Below, one piece after another: positions 9,673 through 17,399 of a DNA stretch of 64,000 nucleotides; position 1 is the first letter of the stretch; each line of letters opens with the position of its first letter. The notes beneath the pieces are model-generated. The model did no database searches. It had not been told where the DNA came from and saw only the letters and a program-made list of their open reading frames with translations. The stretch spans positions 306,735-370,734 of the forward strand of contig NZ_FMYY01000001.1 of NCBI RefSeq assembly GCF_900101595.1, in the 5' to 3' direction. The translations under genes were made by a program, and so were the position numbers. The DNA is from Paenibacillus sp. cl123. GTDB taxonomy: Bacteria > Bacillota > Bacilli > Paenibacillales > NBRC-103111.

Positions 9673-10242
9673 ATGTGGGTGTATGAGAAGAAGCTTCAAT
9701 ACCCGGTCAGAGTCAGCAAATGCGATCCTCAGATGGCCAAATTCCTGACCGAGCAGTACGGAGGCGCTGACGGTGAGCTGTCTGCGGCGCTTCGGTATTT
9801 AAATCAGCGGTACACGATACCGGATAAAGTGGTCGGATTACTTACGGACATCGGAACGGAGGAGTTTGCGCATCTGGAAATGATTGCCACTATGGTGTAT
9901 AAGCTGACTAAAGACGCTACGGTTGAGCAGCTGAAGGCCGTTGGGCTGGGCGATCATTATGCCAATCACGATAAAGCGCTGTATTACGAGAACGCCAGCG
10001 GGGTGCCATGGACAGCTTCCTATATCCAGGCCAAAGGCGATCCGATCGCAGACCTGTACGAGGATATCGCTGCCGAAGAGAAGGCGAGGGCTACTTATCA
10101 ATGGCTGATCGATATGACCGACGATGTCGATCTGCAGGACAGCCTGAAGTTTTTGCGGGAACGGGAGATTGTGCATTCGCTGCGCTTCCGGGAGGCGGTG
10201 GAGATTCTGAAGGCGGAGCAGGGGGCGAAGAAGTTTTATTGA
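9673..10242 (+). CDS. cotJC: Spore coat protein CotJC, manganese-catalase family
   Basis: The 189-residue protein opens with MWVYEKKLQYPVRVSKCDPQ, the standard CotJC start, and has the ferritin-like di-manganese fold: Glu ligands in GGADGELSAALRYL and EEFAHLEMIATMVY, and a second pair in EDIAAEEKARATYQWL and EREIVHSLRF. It is a short form of manganese catalase carried in the spore coat and may break down hydrogen peroxide. It is the last gene of cotJABC. AAGGAGGGAG precedes the ATG at 9673. Confidence 0.94.
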   Translation: MWVYEKKLQYPVRVSKCDPQMAKFLTEQYGGADGELSAALRYLNQRYTIPDKVVGLLTDIGTEEFAHLEMIATMVYKLTKDATVEQLKAVGLGDHYANHDKALYYENASGVPWTASYIQAKGDPIADLYEDIAAEEKARATYQWLIDMTDDVDLQDSLKFLREREIVHSLRFREAVEILKAEQGAKKFY

Positions 10243-10263
10243 AACGATGCGACAATGGCGTAC

Positions 10264-10298
10264 AAGACCACCGCTAGCCGAGACTAGAGGTGGTCTTT
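10264..10298 (+). terminator. Hairpin terminator of the cotJ operon
   Basis: AAGACCACC (10264-10272) pairs perfectly with GGTGGTCTT (10289-10297). The T-run is short (TTT). It lies 22 bp after the cotJC stop. The rest of the gap to 10536 holds an AT-rich stretch (10430-10520) that probably contains the promoter of the next gene, but I see no convincing pair of -35 and -10 boxes. Confidence 0.65.
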
Positions 10299-10536
10299 AC
10301 GCGCGGCGGCGAATGGCTTGGGCCGATAACCGGCCGAGCTTTTTGGACAATTCGGCCAGTTTGCAGGCGTGGAATGGCGAGTAGGCCATATCCCGTTTGA
10401 CGCCGCTTGAAACAACTTTCCGAAAATTTTGTCGTTTTTTAATATTAGCCCGATATTCAACTTCTCTTGGTTTCGTTATTATTAGAGGTATCCTTCTATT
10501 AAACCACTCCATTATTCTACCAAGAGGTGTCAGCGA

Positions 10537-11688
10537 TTGAACCGGCTTTCTTTCTTCAAACGATCGGCTATGTTTGCGCTCGGAGGGCTGCTGGTGACCA
10601 TGTCGTCCCTGGCTCCGGCCGATGATGTATATTACCGGGACCAGGTGGCCGTACTGCTCTACCATCATGTCAGCAAGGCGGATCAAAGCAATGTCACGAT
10701 CACACCCGAACTTTTCGGCAAGCAGCTGGCCTATTTGCAGCACAAAGGCTACCATTTTATCGATATGCCCGCTTTCCAGCGTTATATGAAGGGAGAACAG
10801 GTGCCGAGCAATGCGGTGCTGGTCACCTTCGACGACAGCTATAAAAGCATTGCGGAGGAAGCGCTGCCGGTCCTGGAGAAGATGGACGTGCCGGCTGTCA
10901 ACTTCGTCATTACACAGGACCTGGACGGACCTTTCAGCAGCCAGCTGCCTTCTCTGAATGAAGCCGATGTGGAGCGGATGTCGGCGTCCGGCATCGATAT
11001 CGAATGCCACTCCAACCGGCTTCACCGCAAGCATAATGGAATTGCGCCGTTTCTGACCACCAGACTGTCGGAGGAGGGGTTGAGCGAGTCGGAAGAAGAG
11101 TACCGCGGGCGGGTCGAACGGGATACGATCTTATGTGCCAGGCGGCTTGAGCGGCTGACGGGACGCAAGATCAACGCTTACGCCTATCCTTTCGGAAGCT
11201 ATAATCAGACGGCTATCGAAGAACTCAAGAAGGCAGGGATCGAATACGGCTTCACGATCGTCCCCGAGATGGCGACCCGCGGAGACAACGAGATGCTCAT
11301 CCCCCGTATTAACGCCGGAAGTCCGGGCATCACCCCCCAAACGCTGCACAATACGATCGTGCGCCAGGCCGTGGAGCCGGACAAACGTGAGGATTATGTG
11401 CCGCTGCGGGATACATTTGCCCAGTTGGGCGGCGTCGTCATCCGGGACGAGAGCGGACAGGTCAATTTGTATTATGGGGAAGAACGCTGGATCGTCCAAG
11501 TCGACAAGGGGATCGTTTCCAAGAATGGAGTGGAGACACGGCTCGCGCATCCCTTGATCAAGAGGAATAAAAAGCTGTGGATTCATCAAAGCGATCTGGA
11601 AACGGTAACCGGATTTGATATTATGTATCAGCCGAACAGCGGAAAATACGGCATTCGTCAGACTCCGGCAATTATAAAGAAAATTTAA
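10537..11688 (+). CDS. Secreted or anchored polysaccharide deacetylase, PgaB/IcaB-like
   Basis: The 383-residue product starts at TTG (10537), preceded by AGAGGTG at a normal distance; no in-frame ATG fits the signal-type segment (KRSAMFALGGLLVTMSSLA). The NodB-type domain has VAVLLYHHVSK, the metal/catalytic aspartates in VTFDDSYKS (Asp99, Asp100), a His-x4-His zinc pattern in ECHSNRLHRKHNG, and AYAYPFGSYNQTAIEE. The His-x4-His spacing is that of the PgaB/IcaB branch acting on poly-N-acetylglucosamine rather than the His-x3-His of peptidoglycan deacetylases. The C-terminal ~90 residues (about 285-380) resemble the copper-amine-oxidase-N-like stalk domain often seen in Paenibacillus wall proteins. 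Substrate is inferred. Confidence 0.85.
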   Translation: MNRLSFFKRSAMFALGGLLVTMSSLAPADDVYYRDQVAVLLYHHVSKADQSNVTITPELFGKQLAYLQHKGYHFIDMPAFQRYMKGEQVPSNAVLVTFDDSYKSIAEEALPVLEKMDVPAVNFVITQDLDGPFSSQLPSLNEADVERMSASGIDIECHSNRLHRKHNGIAPFLTTRLSEEGLSESEEEYRGRVERDTILCARRLERLTGRKINAYAYPFGSYNQTAIEELKKAGIEYGFTIVPEMATRGDNEMLIPRINAGSPGITPQTLHNTIVRQAVEPDKREDYVPLRDTFAQLGGVVIRDESGQVNLYYGEERWIVQVDKGIVSKNGVETRLAHPLIKRNKKLWIHQSDLETVTGFDIMYQPNSGKYGIRQTPAIIKKI

Positions 11689-11723
11689 TATAAGAAATGT
11701 AAAAAAACGGTTTTTTCGGAGCA

Positions 11724-11771
11724 TCCTATGATAGAGGTTCTCATACCTTGCTTGATCATCCCGTCATAGGA
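11724..11771 (+). repeat. 8-bp inverted repeat before the CBO0543-type gene
   Basis: TCCTATGA (11724-11731) and TCATAGGA (11764-11771) are perfect inverted arms around a 32-nt loop. The right arm abuts the AAAGAGGAG ribosome binding site of the next gene, so a folded leader could affect its translation. Confidence 0.45.
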
Positions 11772-11785
11772 AAGAGGAGAGCGTC

Positions 11786-12319
11786 ATACATCTCATTCTG
11801 ACAGGCGTTACGCTTATATGTTTCTTTCGGTCAAGGGATTGGAAATCGGGGGAGCATCACGCGACAGCGCTATACATGATACTTGGCAGTCTTCTGTATC
11901 TTGTATTGACCGCCGGATATTTATTGTGGTCGTTCGTGCCGGATGTCCCGATGCTGCGATTGTACTGTGAGCTTATATATTCTTTAATCGTCTTTCCGCT
12001 TGCCGTGCTTATGTTCTTGAATAATTATCCAGAAAACAGCAAAAAAAGCAAGGTACTGCTTCATCATCTGAGATGGATCGGTTACTTCTCCGGAACAGAG
12101 TTGCTGCTGGTTTGGACGAATCGGATCGAGTACGGGAACGGCTGGAGCTGGTATTGCTCCGTCCTGTTTGATACGATGATGTTTCCTATGCTTCGGCTGC
12201 ACAGCCGCAGGCCTCTAACCGCTTACGTCTGCTCGGTGTTCATCATCATCGGACTGCTGCTCGTCTTTCGCGTACCGCTGCCGCAGGTATCCGAGGCTAT
12301 ACTTCCTACAAGGCCCTGA
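11786..12319 (+). CDS. CBO0543-type integral membrane protein, apparently started at AUA
   Basis: The first ATG in frame is at 11876, but family-like sequence continues upstream: HLILTGVTLICFFRSRDWKS, which is how proteins of the CBO0543 family usually begin. The frame is open back to a TGA at 11753, with no ATG, GTG or TTG between 11756 and 11875. AAAGAGGAG (11771-11779) stands 6 nt before an ATA codon at 11786, which would give M-HLILTG. A CTG at 11798 is too far from the RBS. With the ATA start the protein has 177 residues and about five membrane helices, with the conserved MMFPMLRLHSRRPLTAY near the end. Function is unknown. It could also be a gene that lost its ATG by a single G-to-A change. 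Confidence 0.72.
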   Translation: MHLILTGVTLICFFRSRDWKSGEHHATALYMILGSLLYLVLTAGYLLWSFVPDVPMLRLYCELIYSLIVFPLAVLMFLNNYPENSKKSKVLLHHLRWIGYFSGTELLLVWTNRIEYGNGWSWYCSVLFDTMMFPMLRLHSRRPLTAYVCSVFIIIGLLLVFRVPLPQVSEAILPTRP

Positions 12320-12324
12320 TCCAA

Positions 12325-12356
12325 TTGACATTACGGACAAAACGTGATTGTATTAA
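12325..12356 (+). promoter_or_regulatory. Candidate sigma-A promoter of the HAD phosphatase gene
   Basis: A perfect TTGACA (12325-12330) is followed after 17 nt by TTGTAT (12348-12353) or after 20 nt by TATTAA. The -35 box is excellent and the -10 box weak. It lies about 50 bp upstream of the GGAGGGGGAG ribosome binding site of the gene at 12403. Confidence 0.45.
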
Positions 12357-12402
12357 TTTAGCATAGGGGTCCGTAAAGGTTTATGTAGGAGGGGGAGCAT
12401 TC

Positions 12403-13101
12403 ATGGGAACAAAGTCGCTGCCTGAAGCGATGATATTTGACGTAGACGGTACTTTATTTCGGACAGAGACTCTGCTGCTGCCGGCTTACCATACTACGTT
12501 CGACCGGCTTCGCTCGGAAGGTTTGTTCCGGGGTGAAACGCCGCCTGAACACTATATTATCAATGGTCTCGGCATGCTGCTGGAGCACATATGGGAGCGG
12601 GTGCTTCCGGATTACGGGCGTGATGTCCGCAGACGAGCGGATGAACTGCTGCTTAAGCTTCAGCTGGACGGTTTGAAGCGCGGGGAAGGCGAGCTGTATG
12701 AAGGGGTACAGGAAACGCTGCAGGGACTCAGAGAGCGAGGCGTGCGCTTGTTCACTGCCAGCAACGGCCTGGAGGCTTATGTCAAGGGCGTGATCCGTCA
12801 CCAAGGGCTGGAGCCGTTGTTCGAGCCGGACGGGCTGTACAGCGCCGGTGAGTTCCGCACCCGCTCCAAAGTGGATTTGGTCAAGCTGCTGCTGGAAAAA
12901 CACAATATTCGCAGCGCATGGATGGTCGGCGACCGTTCCTCCGACGTGGAGGCGGGACGGGAGAATGGCCTCTATGTGGTCGGCTGTGATTATGCGGGCT
13001 TCCGCAAGCCCCGTGAGCTGGAAGGGGCGGATGTGCGCATCGCGTCTTTTAGCGAGCTTCTGTCGCTGGCGGATGAATCGATGAAGCAATCGCCCGCCTG
13101 A
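12403..13101 (+). CDS. HAD-superfamily hydrolase (phosphatase)
   Basis: The 232-residue product carries HAD motif I in IFDVDGTLF (nucleophile Asp13, acid/base Asp15), motif II in LFTASNG, a motif III lysine in RSKVDLVKLL and motif IV in MVGDRSSDVEAGRENG. An inserted helical cap between motifs I and II (about residues 20-100) places it in subfamily I, as in phosphoglycolate phosphatase and beta-phosphoglucomutase relatives. The substrate cannot be read. The GGAGGGGG ribosome binding site and ATG at 12403 are clear. It is a single-gene unit with its own promoter and terminator. Confidence 0.88.
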   Translation: MGTKSLPEAMIFDVDGTLFRTETLLLPAYHTTFDRLRSEGLFRGETPPEHYIINGLGMLLEHIWERVLPDYGRDVRRRADELLLKLQLDGLKRGEGELYEGVQETLQGLRERGVRLFTASNGLEAYVKGVIRHQGLEPLFEPDGLYSAGEFRTRSKVDLVKLLLEKHNIRSAWMVGDRSSDVEAGRENGLYVVGCDYAGFRKPRELEGADVRIASFSELLSLADESMKQSPA

Positions 13102-13126
13102 CTGCCGGATCAAGCTGCAACGATAG

Positions 13127-13168
13127 AACGCTCTTGGCATGCTGCGCGCATGACGGAGCGTTTTTTTT
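13127..13168 (+). terminator. Terminator of the HAD gene
   Basis: AACGCTC pairs with GAGCGTT, with an inner CATGC/GCGCATG stem, followed by eight T. It ends the plus-strand transcript. Confidence 0.85.
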
Positions 13169-13218
13169 GGAAAACGTTACTCCCGGACCTCACTCGAAAG
13201 GGACGGCCAGGCCGTAAA

Positions 13219-13390
13219 CGAAAAATCGTATAAATGGGCTCGGCTGGCGGGCAAAAGTAGGGGAAATGGGCGGAAAATCGTATAAACTTGCCCGACTGGC
13301 GGACAAACGTAGAGGAATTGTACGATAATTCGTATGAATAGTCGAAAATGTATCGCGAAGTGATCATAGTTGTACGAAAAATCGTACAAA
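13219..13390. repeat. 52-bp tandem repeat, about 3.3 degenerate copies
   Basis: Units start at 13219, 13271, 13323 and 13375, an exact 52-bp period. Each unit opens with CG(A/G)(A/T)AA(A/T)TCGTA(T/C) and the first two also share GGCTGGCGGGCAAAAGTAG / GACTGGCGGACAAACGTAG. The third copy is the most diverged and the fourth breaks off into the 18-bp repeats. No gene is evident here. The start of a worn earlier copy may be present at 13167. Confidence 0.8.
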
Positions 13391-13462
13391 GTCGGCGTCA
13401 GAGACGAGGTCGGCGCCAAAGACGAGGTCGGCGTCGGAGACGAGGTTGGAGCCGGAGAAGAA
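13391..13462. repeat. 18-bp tandem repeat (minisatellite), four copies
   Basis: GTCGGCGTCAGAGACGAG, GTCGGCGCCAAAGACGAG and GTCGGCGTCGGAGACGAG follow each other at 13391, 13409 and 13427. A worn fourth copy starts at 13445. The block directly continues the 52-bp array. The remaining non-coding stretch to 13610 is GC-rich and shows nothing I can name. Confidence 0.85.
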
Positions 13463-13610
13463 CTCCGAACCGAACCCGAGATCAGAATCGAAGTCGAGAC
13501 AGAACCCGCGGGTGACGGTGCCCGTCCGCTCAATTTGCGCCGTCGCTCGCCAAACGCTATGGGCCGCGGCCAACGCGTGCCGGCGAAAGCGCCGCTGCGC
13601 CCGCATGACC

Positions 13611-13640
13611 AAGAACCGTCCGGCTGCCCGGACGGTTCTT
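13611..13640 (-). terminator. Hairpin ending the ATP-grasp cluster
   Basis: AAGAACCGTCCGG (13611-13623) pairs with CCGGACGGTTCTT (13628-13640), a 13-bp perfect stem with a 4-nt loop, placed just after the stop of the last ATP-grasp gene. No real T-run follows on the minus strand, so it may be a 3'-end stabiliser as much as a terminator. Confidence 0.6.
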
Positions 13641-13643
13641 GCT

Positions 13644-14747
13644 TTAGCTCGATTCCGACTGCTTCTGGCGAATGAGCCACAGGCCGTATTCCAGCGGCCG
13701 GCTGATCGCTCGCCGGTACGTTTCCTTCTCCCCGATCCGGCTGAACACCTCGCGGGAAGGCTTGGGGTTGACCTCCAGCAGCCAGACATGCCCCCTGGGA
13801 TCGACGGCAAGGTCGAGGCCGGCTTCGCAGAACGGGCCGAACTTGGCTTCCAGATGGTGAGCGATGCGGATGCCAAGGTCATAAGCCTCCTTGCGGATGT
13901 CGCTCACCTTTTTCCCGCTGCCGAAGCGGCTTCTCAGCAAGGACTCCATGGATATCGCCGACCCGCCGCCATGCAGATTGGAGGTGACGGACTGCCTGGG
14001 GCCGATCCGGCCGGCGCAGCCGGTTACCCGCCATTGTCCTTGACCGTCCTTCTGCACGAGCATTCGGAAGTCATGCACCCTGCCATCCTTCAGCTCCAGC
14101 GGAATTCCCTGCTGCACGATGTAGCGCTCGCCAAGCTTCCAGCCTGCCAGCCGGGCGGGGATTTGCTCGACCGTTACTTTGCGGGCCGAGATGATGCGCC
14201 GATCGGAATCACGCCCCTGCATCAGGCAGGCATTCGCCCCCGGGAGCCGCTGCAGCCGGATAATGCCCCTGCCGCCGGTGCCGCTTTTGGGCTTCATGAA
14301 CACGATCGCATGCTTTTTCAGAAATTCGCCCAGCTCCTTGGTGTTCTTATAGCGCAAGGTCGCAGGCAGATGAGGGGCGATGCCCGGATGCTCGGAGAGC
14401 AGCTGATGCATCGTCCACTTGTTGGCCAGCGGCTTGCTCAAGTAGCGGAGCTTCGTATATTTCTTGCGGAATTGCGATATTTTGCGAAAGTTGTCTATCC
14501 CGTGATAGCGGCATCTGTCATAGATGACCTGCGGAAAACCGCTCCACTTTCGCACCCATCTGCGTTCGGACGCCTTGTAAGTCAGCGTGTGTATCCGGGT
14601 CCCATTCTCATGGACGTCATCAGGAGTGAACACAAGAACTTCCACGCCCAGCTTCTCCCCCGACACGCACAGCTTGCGGAAGAACGACAGCTCTTCGAGC
14701 CGCCGTCCGTTCATGTACATGGCCAGCACGCCTATCTGTTTGCTCAT
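13644..14747 (-). CDS. YheC/YheD-family spore coat-associated ATP-grasp protein (paralogue 5, short form)
   Basis: 367 residues, the length of Bacillus YheC. A short N-terminal part (IGVLAMYMNGRRLEE, VLVFTPDDV) leads into an ATP-grasp fold: FMKPKSGTGGRGIIRL as the nucleotide loop, YIVQQGIPLELKDGRVHDFR, TSNLHGGG, and the metal-binding end DLAVDPRGHVWLLEVNPKP with Glu and Asn kept. ATP-grasp enzymes join a carboxylate to an amine or thiol through an acyl phosphate; no substrate is known for YheC/YheD, which are reported as spore-associated. It is the last gene of the five, 15 bp after the one at 14763. AGGTGA precedes the ATG. Confidence 0.9.
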   Translation of the reverse strand: MSKQIGVLAMYMNGRRLEELSFFRKLCVSGEKLGVEVLVFTPDDVHENGTRIHTLTYKASERRWVRKWSGFPQVIYDRCRYHGIDNFRKISQFRKKYTKLRYLSKPLANKWTMHQLLSEHPGIAPHLPATLRYKNTKELGEFLKKHAIVFMKPKSGTGGRGIIRLQRLPGANACLMQGRDSDRRIISARKVTVEQIPARLAGWKLGERYIVQQGIPLELKDGRVHDFRMLVQKDGQGQWRVTGCAGRIGPRQSVTSNLHGGGSAISMESLLRSRFGSGKKVSDIRKEAYDLGIRIAHHLEAKFGPFCEAGLDLAVDPRGHVWLLEVNPKPSREVFSRIGEKETYRRAISRPLEYGLWLIRQKQSESS

Positions 14748-14762
14748 CTGACATTCACCTGC

Positions 14763-15893
14763 CTACCCTTGGCTGCCGTTTTTTCGGGACAAAAAAATGG
14801 AGTAGCGAATCAAGTTCTCCAGCGATTTTTGCCGGATCGGCGGCTCATCGAATTTCATCGGCTTGGAATTGGCCTCGAAAAACCAGATGTGCCCGTCGTT
14901 GTCCACACCCAGGTCCATCGACATCTCTCCCAAAGTTTGCCCGCTTGACGCTTCGACCTGCTTGGCGATCAGAAGCGCCGCCTGCTTGGCGGTGCGAATA
15001 ATTTTTTTTCCTTCCGTCTGACCGAACGCATGGGCAAGCAGCTTGCCGGGATCGTCGATCGAGCCGCCTCTGGGCACATGGGTCGTGATGCTGGATCTCC
15101 CGGCAAGACGGGCGCCGACCCCCGCCACGGTCCAGTGGCCCTTATAATTTTTTTGGACCAGCACGCGCAGATCGAACGGACGGCGCTTGTAGCTGGAGAG
15201 GGCGATGCCCTGTTGAATGATATAATCCTTGGAGCCCACAAGCTCCCGGACCTGCGACCAGAGCTGGGAAACGGTAGGATACCGTGAAATTTGACTTCGC
15301 GTTTTATCCTGGATGCTTAGCTCGAACTGCCCGGCCCTTGCCCGGCCCTCCGTCCGGCTGACCTTCATGATGCCTTTGCCTGCTTTGCCGCGAATCGGTT
15401 TGAGATACAGGAACGGGTACGATTGCAGCAGCTTGTCGATATCCTCGCCGGAGGACAGCTTTTTCGTTTCCGGAATATAAGGTTTTGTCAGCTTGGATTT
15501 GTTCAGCCACTCGAACATCGTCCACTTGTTGAAGAACGATGGGTTGAAAAACCGGACCCGGCTATGGCGCAAGCAGGTCTGGATGACCTGCTGCACCTCC
15601 GGCAGCACTTCAAACTTCCGATAGGGAATCCGGTTGTAGATGACATGGGGCATCGGGAGCAGCTCCCGCTTCCAGGACTTGGTGGCCGCCCGGTAGCGGT
15701 AGCCGACGGCCTGCTTGCCGCTGAGCTTGAAGTCGGCGGTGGTCATCACATAGACCAGCACGCCGCGCTCCTCTCCGGCCCGGATCAGATCGATAAAATT
15801 TTCCTGATTCCCCCGAAAAACTCTTTTTTCATCCGCATACGTGAGAATGGCAAGGGTCGGACGCTGACGGGTGTTCTGGATTCGGCCCTCCAC
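14763..15893 (-). CDS. YheC/YheD-family ATP-grasp protein (paralogue 4, short form)
   Basis: 376 residues, YheC-like in length. Visible elements are TLAILTYADEKRVFRGNQEN at the start, NKWTMFEWL, the nucleotide loop YLKPIRGKAGKGIMKV, DYIIQQGIAL, DLRVLVQKN, TTHVPRGGSID and the closing DLGVDNDGHIWFFEANSKP with the metal-binding Glu and Asn. It starts at GTG (15893), and the stop TGA of the gene before it (15896-15894) touches this GTG directly; AAGGAGGG lies inside the end of that gene. Translational coupling is therefore likely. Substrate unknown. Confidence 0.9.
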   Translation of the reverse strand: MEGRIQNTRQRPTLAILTYADEKRVFRGNQENFIDLIRAGEERGVLVYVMTTADFKLSGKQAVGYRYRAATKSWKRELLPMPHVIYNRIPYRKFEVLPEVQQVIQTCLRHSRVRFFNPSFFNKWTMFEWLNKSKLTKPYIPETKKLSSGEDIDKLLQSYPFLYLKPIRGKAGKGIMKVSRTEGRARAGQFELSIQDKTRSQISRYPTVSQLWSQVRELVGSKDYIIQQGIALSSYKRRPFDLRVLVQKNYKGHWTVAGVGARLAGRSSITTHVPRGGSIDDPGKLLAHAFGQTEGKKIIRTAKQAALLIAKQVEASSGQTLGEMSMDLGVDNDGHIWFFEANSKPMKFDEPPIRQKSLENLIRYSIFLSRKNGSQG

Positions 15894-17261
15894 TCAAGAA
15901 TCCCTCCTTGCGCGAAATCGGCTTAAATACAGGCAGTAGTCATATATATACTGAAGAGACGCCCTGCCTTGTTCCTTCAGCGCCGGATGCTTGAAGATCG
16001 AGCGGCCGGGCTTGGAGTTGGCTTCGAACATCCAGATCCGCTCATTTTTGTCGATGCCGATATCGAAGCCGAGCTCGCCCAGCGTATGCCTGTAGTTGCG
16101 CTCGATGTCTTGCGCCAGCTTGATGGCCGCTTCCTTGGCATGCGACAGCACCGAATCGGCACGACTGCCGAATACCTGGCGCAGCACCTGCTCGGGCGTC
16201 ATCAGCATGCCTCCGGTGCGCACATGCGTCGTTACGCTGCCTTTGCCGGCCTTCTTGGCTCCGATGGCGGCGACGACCCATTGGTTCGAGCTATTTTTGG
16301 TCATGTGGAAGCGGAAGTCGATCGGACAGCTGTCCAGCTCGATCAGGCGAATGCCCTGCTGGGCGACATAGCCGTTTAATCCGCCGCTTTGGCGGTTCAG
16401 CATCGTCATCAGCGAGTCGAACTTGCTGAAGCGGAGCAGCACATTGCGTCCGGCCCGGCGGAAGCGGGCGTAATAGCCGCGCTGCGGATTATAGGTCAGC
16501 CGGTAAATCCCGATGCCGAGGCTGCCTCCGGTCGGCTTGAAGTAGATGAACTTATGCTTGTCGAGCATCTCCTTGATCTGCGAGGCGCTCGGATTGATGT
16601 GGGATTCGGGCACATGGCGGAACGCTTCGGTTCCGGCGAGCAGGTTATATACATCCCACTTGTCGAAGAAGCTCCAGTTGAACAGCGGAATTCCCCGCCT
16701 TACAAAGCGCTGCTTGAAGGCGTTGTTGGAGGCCAGCTTCTCGGCCTTGCGGCTAGGAAGCCTGTTGTAGACGACGTCGGGCAGCGGAACCACCTTGCGC
16801 ACCCAGCCTCCTTCGCTTCTCGGGACGGTGGCGGTGATCGTGCCTTGGGTCCAGTTGACGTCGCCGGGAGAGAACCCGAAGTAAAAGGCCCGATCCGCTC
16901 CGACCCTCATGAACTGGCGAATGAACTCGGTCCGCGAACCGAAGGGAGCCGAGCTGCCACGGACGACGCTGGTCAAAATGCCGATCATCGGTCCAAGCCG
17001 CAGCTCCCTGCCGTTCGAGCTGGTCACCAGCGTCGTGCCCGCTCTGGGCAGCCTCAGCTGGGAGTAGACGGACGGTGTAAGGTACAGATGATTTCCGCTT
17101 TTCTTCAGCAGCTTGAGCCCCAAGGAGATGCTTTTGCTGCCGAGCTTTAAAGTTATGCTGCGGGATTTGGCCAGCTTCAGCGCTTTGGCCAAATCGCCGC
17201 TGACATATACGACGCGTTCCTGCCGGCTAGCGACATGAATCGTGCAGGTTGTCAAGCTCAT
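15894..17261 (-). CDS. YheC/YheD-family ATP-grasp protein (paralogue 3, long form)
   Basis: 455 residues, the length of Bacillus YheD. The N-terminal ~95 residues form an extra beta-rich domain (VYVSGDLAKALKLAKSRSI, LKLGSKSISLGLKLLKKSG) that the short paralogues lack. The ATP-grasp part follows: FKPTGGSLGIGIYRL, GYVAQQGIRLIELDS, DFRFHMTKN, TTHVRTGGM and DIGIDKNERIWMFEANSKPG. AGGAGGTT precedes the ATG. A 138-bp gap separates it from the gene upstream (17400-18626), so a second promoter or a processing site may lie there; I could not identify one. Confidence 0.9.
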   Translation of the reverse strand: MSLTTCTIHVASRQERVVYVSGDLAKALKLAKSRSITLKLGSKSISLGLKLLKKSGNHLYLTPSVYSQLRLPRAGTTLVTSSNGRELRLGPMIGILTSVVRGSSAPFGSRTEFIRQFMRVGADRAFYFGFSPGDVNWTQGTITATVPRSEGGWVRKVVPLPDVVYNRLPSRKAEKLASNNAFKQRFVRRGIPLFNWSFFDKWDVYNLLAGTEAFRHVPESHINPSASQIKEMLDKHKFIYFKPTGGSLGIGIYRLTYNPQRGYYARFRRAGRNVLLRFSKFDSLMTMLNRQSGGLNGYVAQQGIRLIELDSCPIDFRFHMTKNSSNQWVVAAIGAKKAGKGSVTTHVRTGGMLMTPEQVLRQVFGSRADSVLSHAKEAAIKLAQDIERNYRHTLGELGFDIGIDKNERIWMFEANSKPGRSIFKHPALKEQGRASLQYIYDYCLYLSRFRARRDS

Positions 17262-17399
17262 GTTGAACCTCCTAAAGGACGATGCCGCTTAGGCATTGAT
17301 TTGAGGTACAGGATGCCGGGAGCCCGGGAAAACGGATGGGCATATCGGCATATGCTGTACCCGGTGTACCCGGACTGGCTGTTTCTTGCTCGCGCGAAT

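Noticed and set aside
13219-13462. CRISPR array
   Set aside because: The units are head-to-tail tandem repeats without unique spacers of constant size, and no cas genes are near.
13370-13675. 101-residue frame through the 18-bp repeats as a gene
   Set aside because: No ribosome binding site, repeat-driven composition, and it ends inside the hairpin beyond the ATP-grasp cluster.
13446-14948. 500-residue plus-strand frame opposite two ATP-grasp genes
   Set aside because: It lies wholly against well-supported genes and begins inside repeat DNA.
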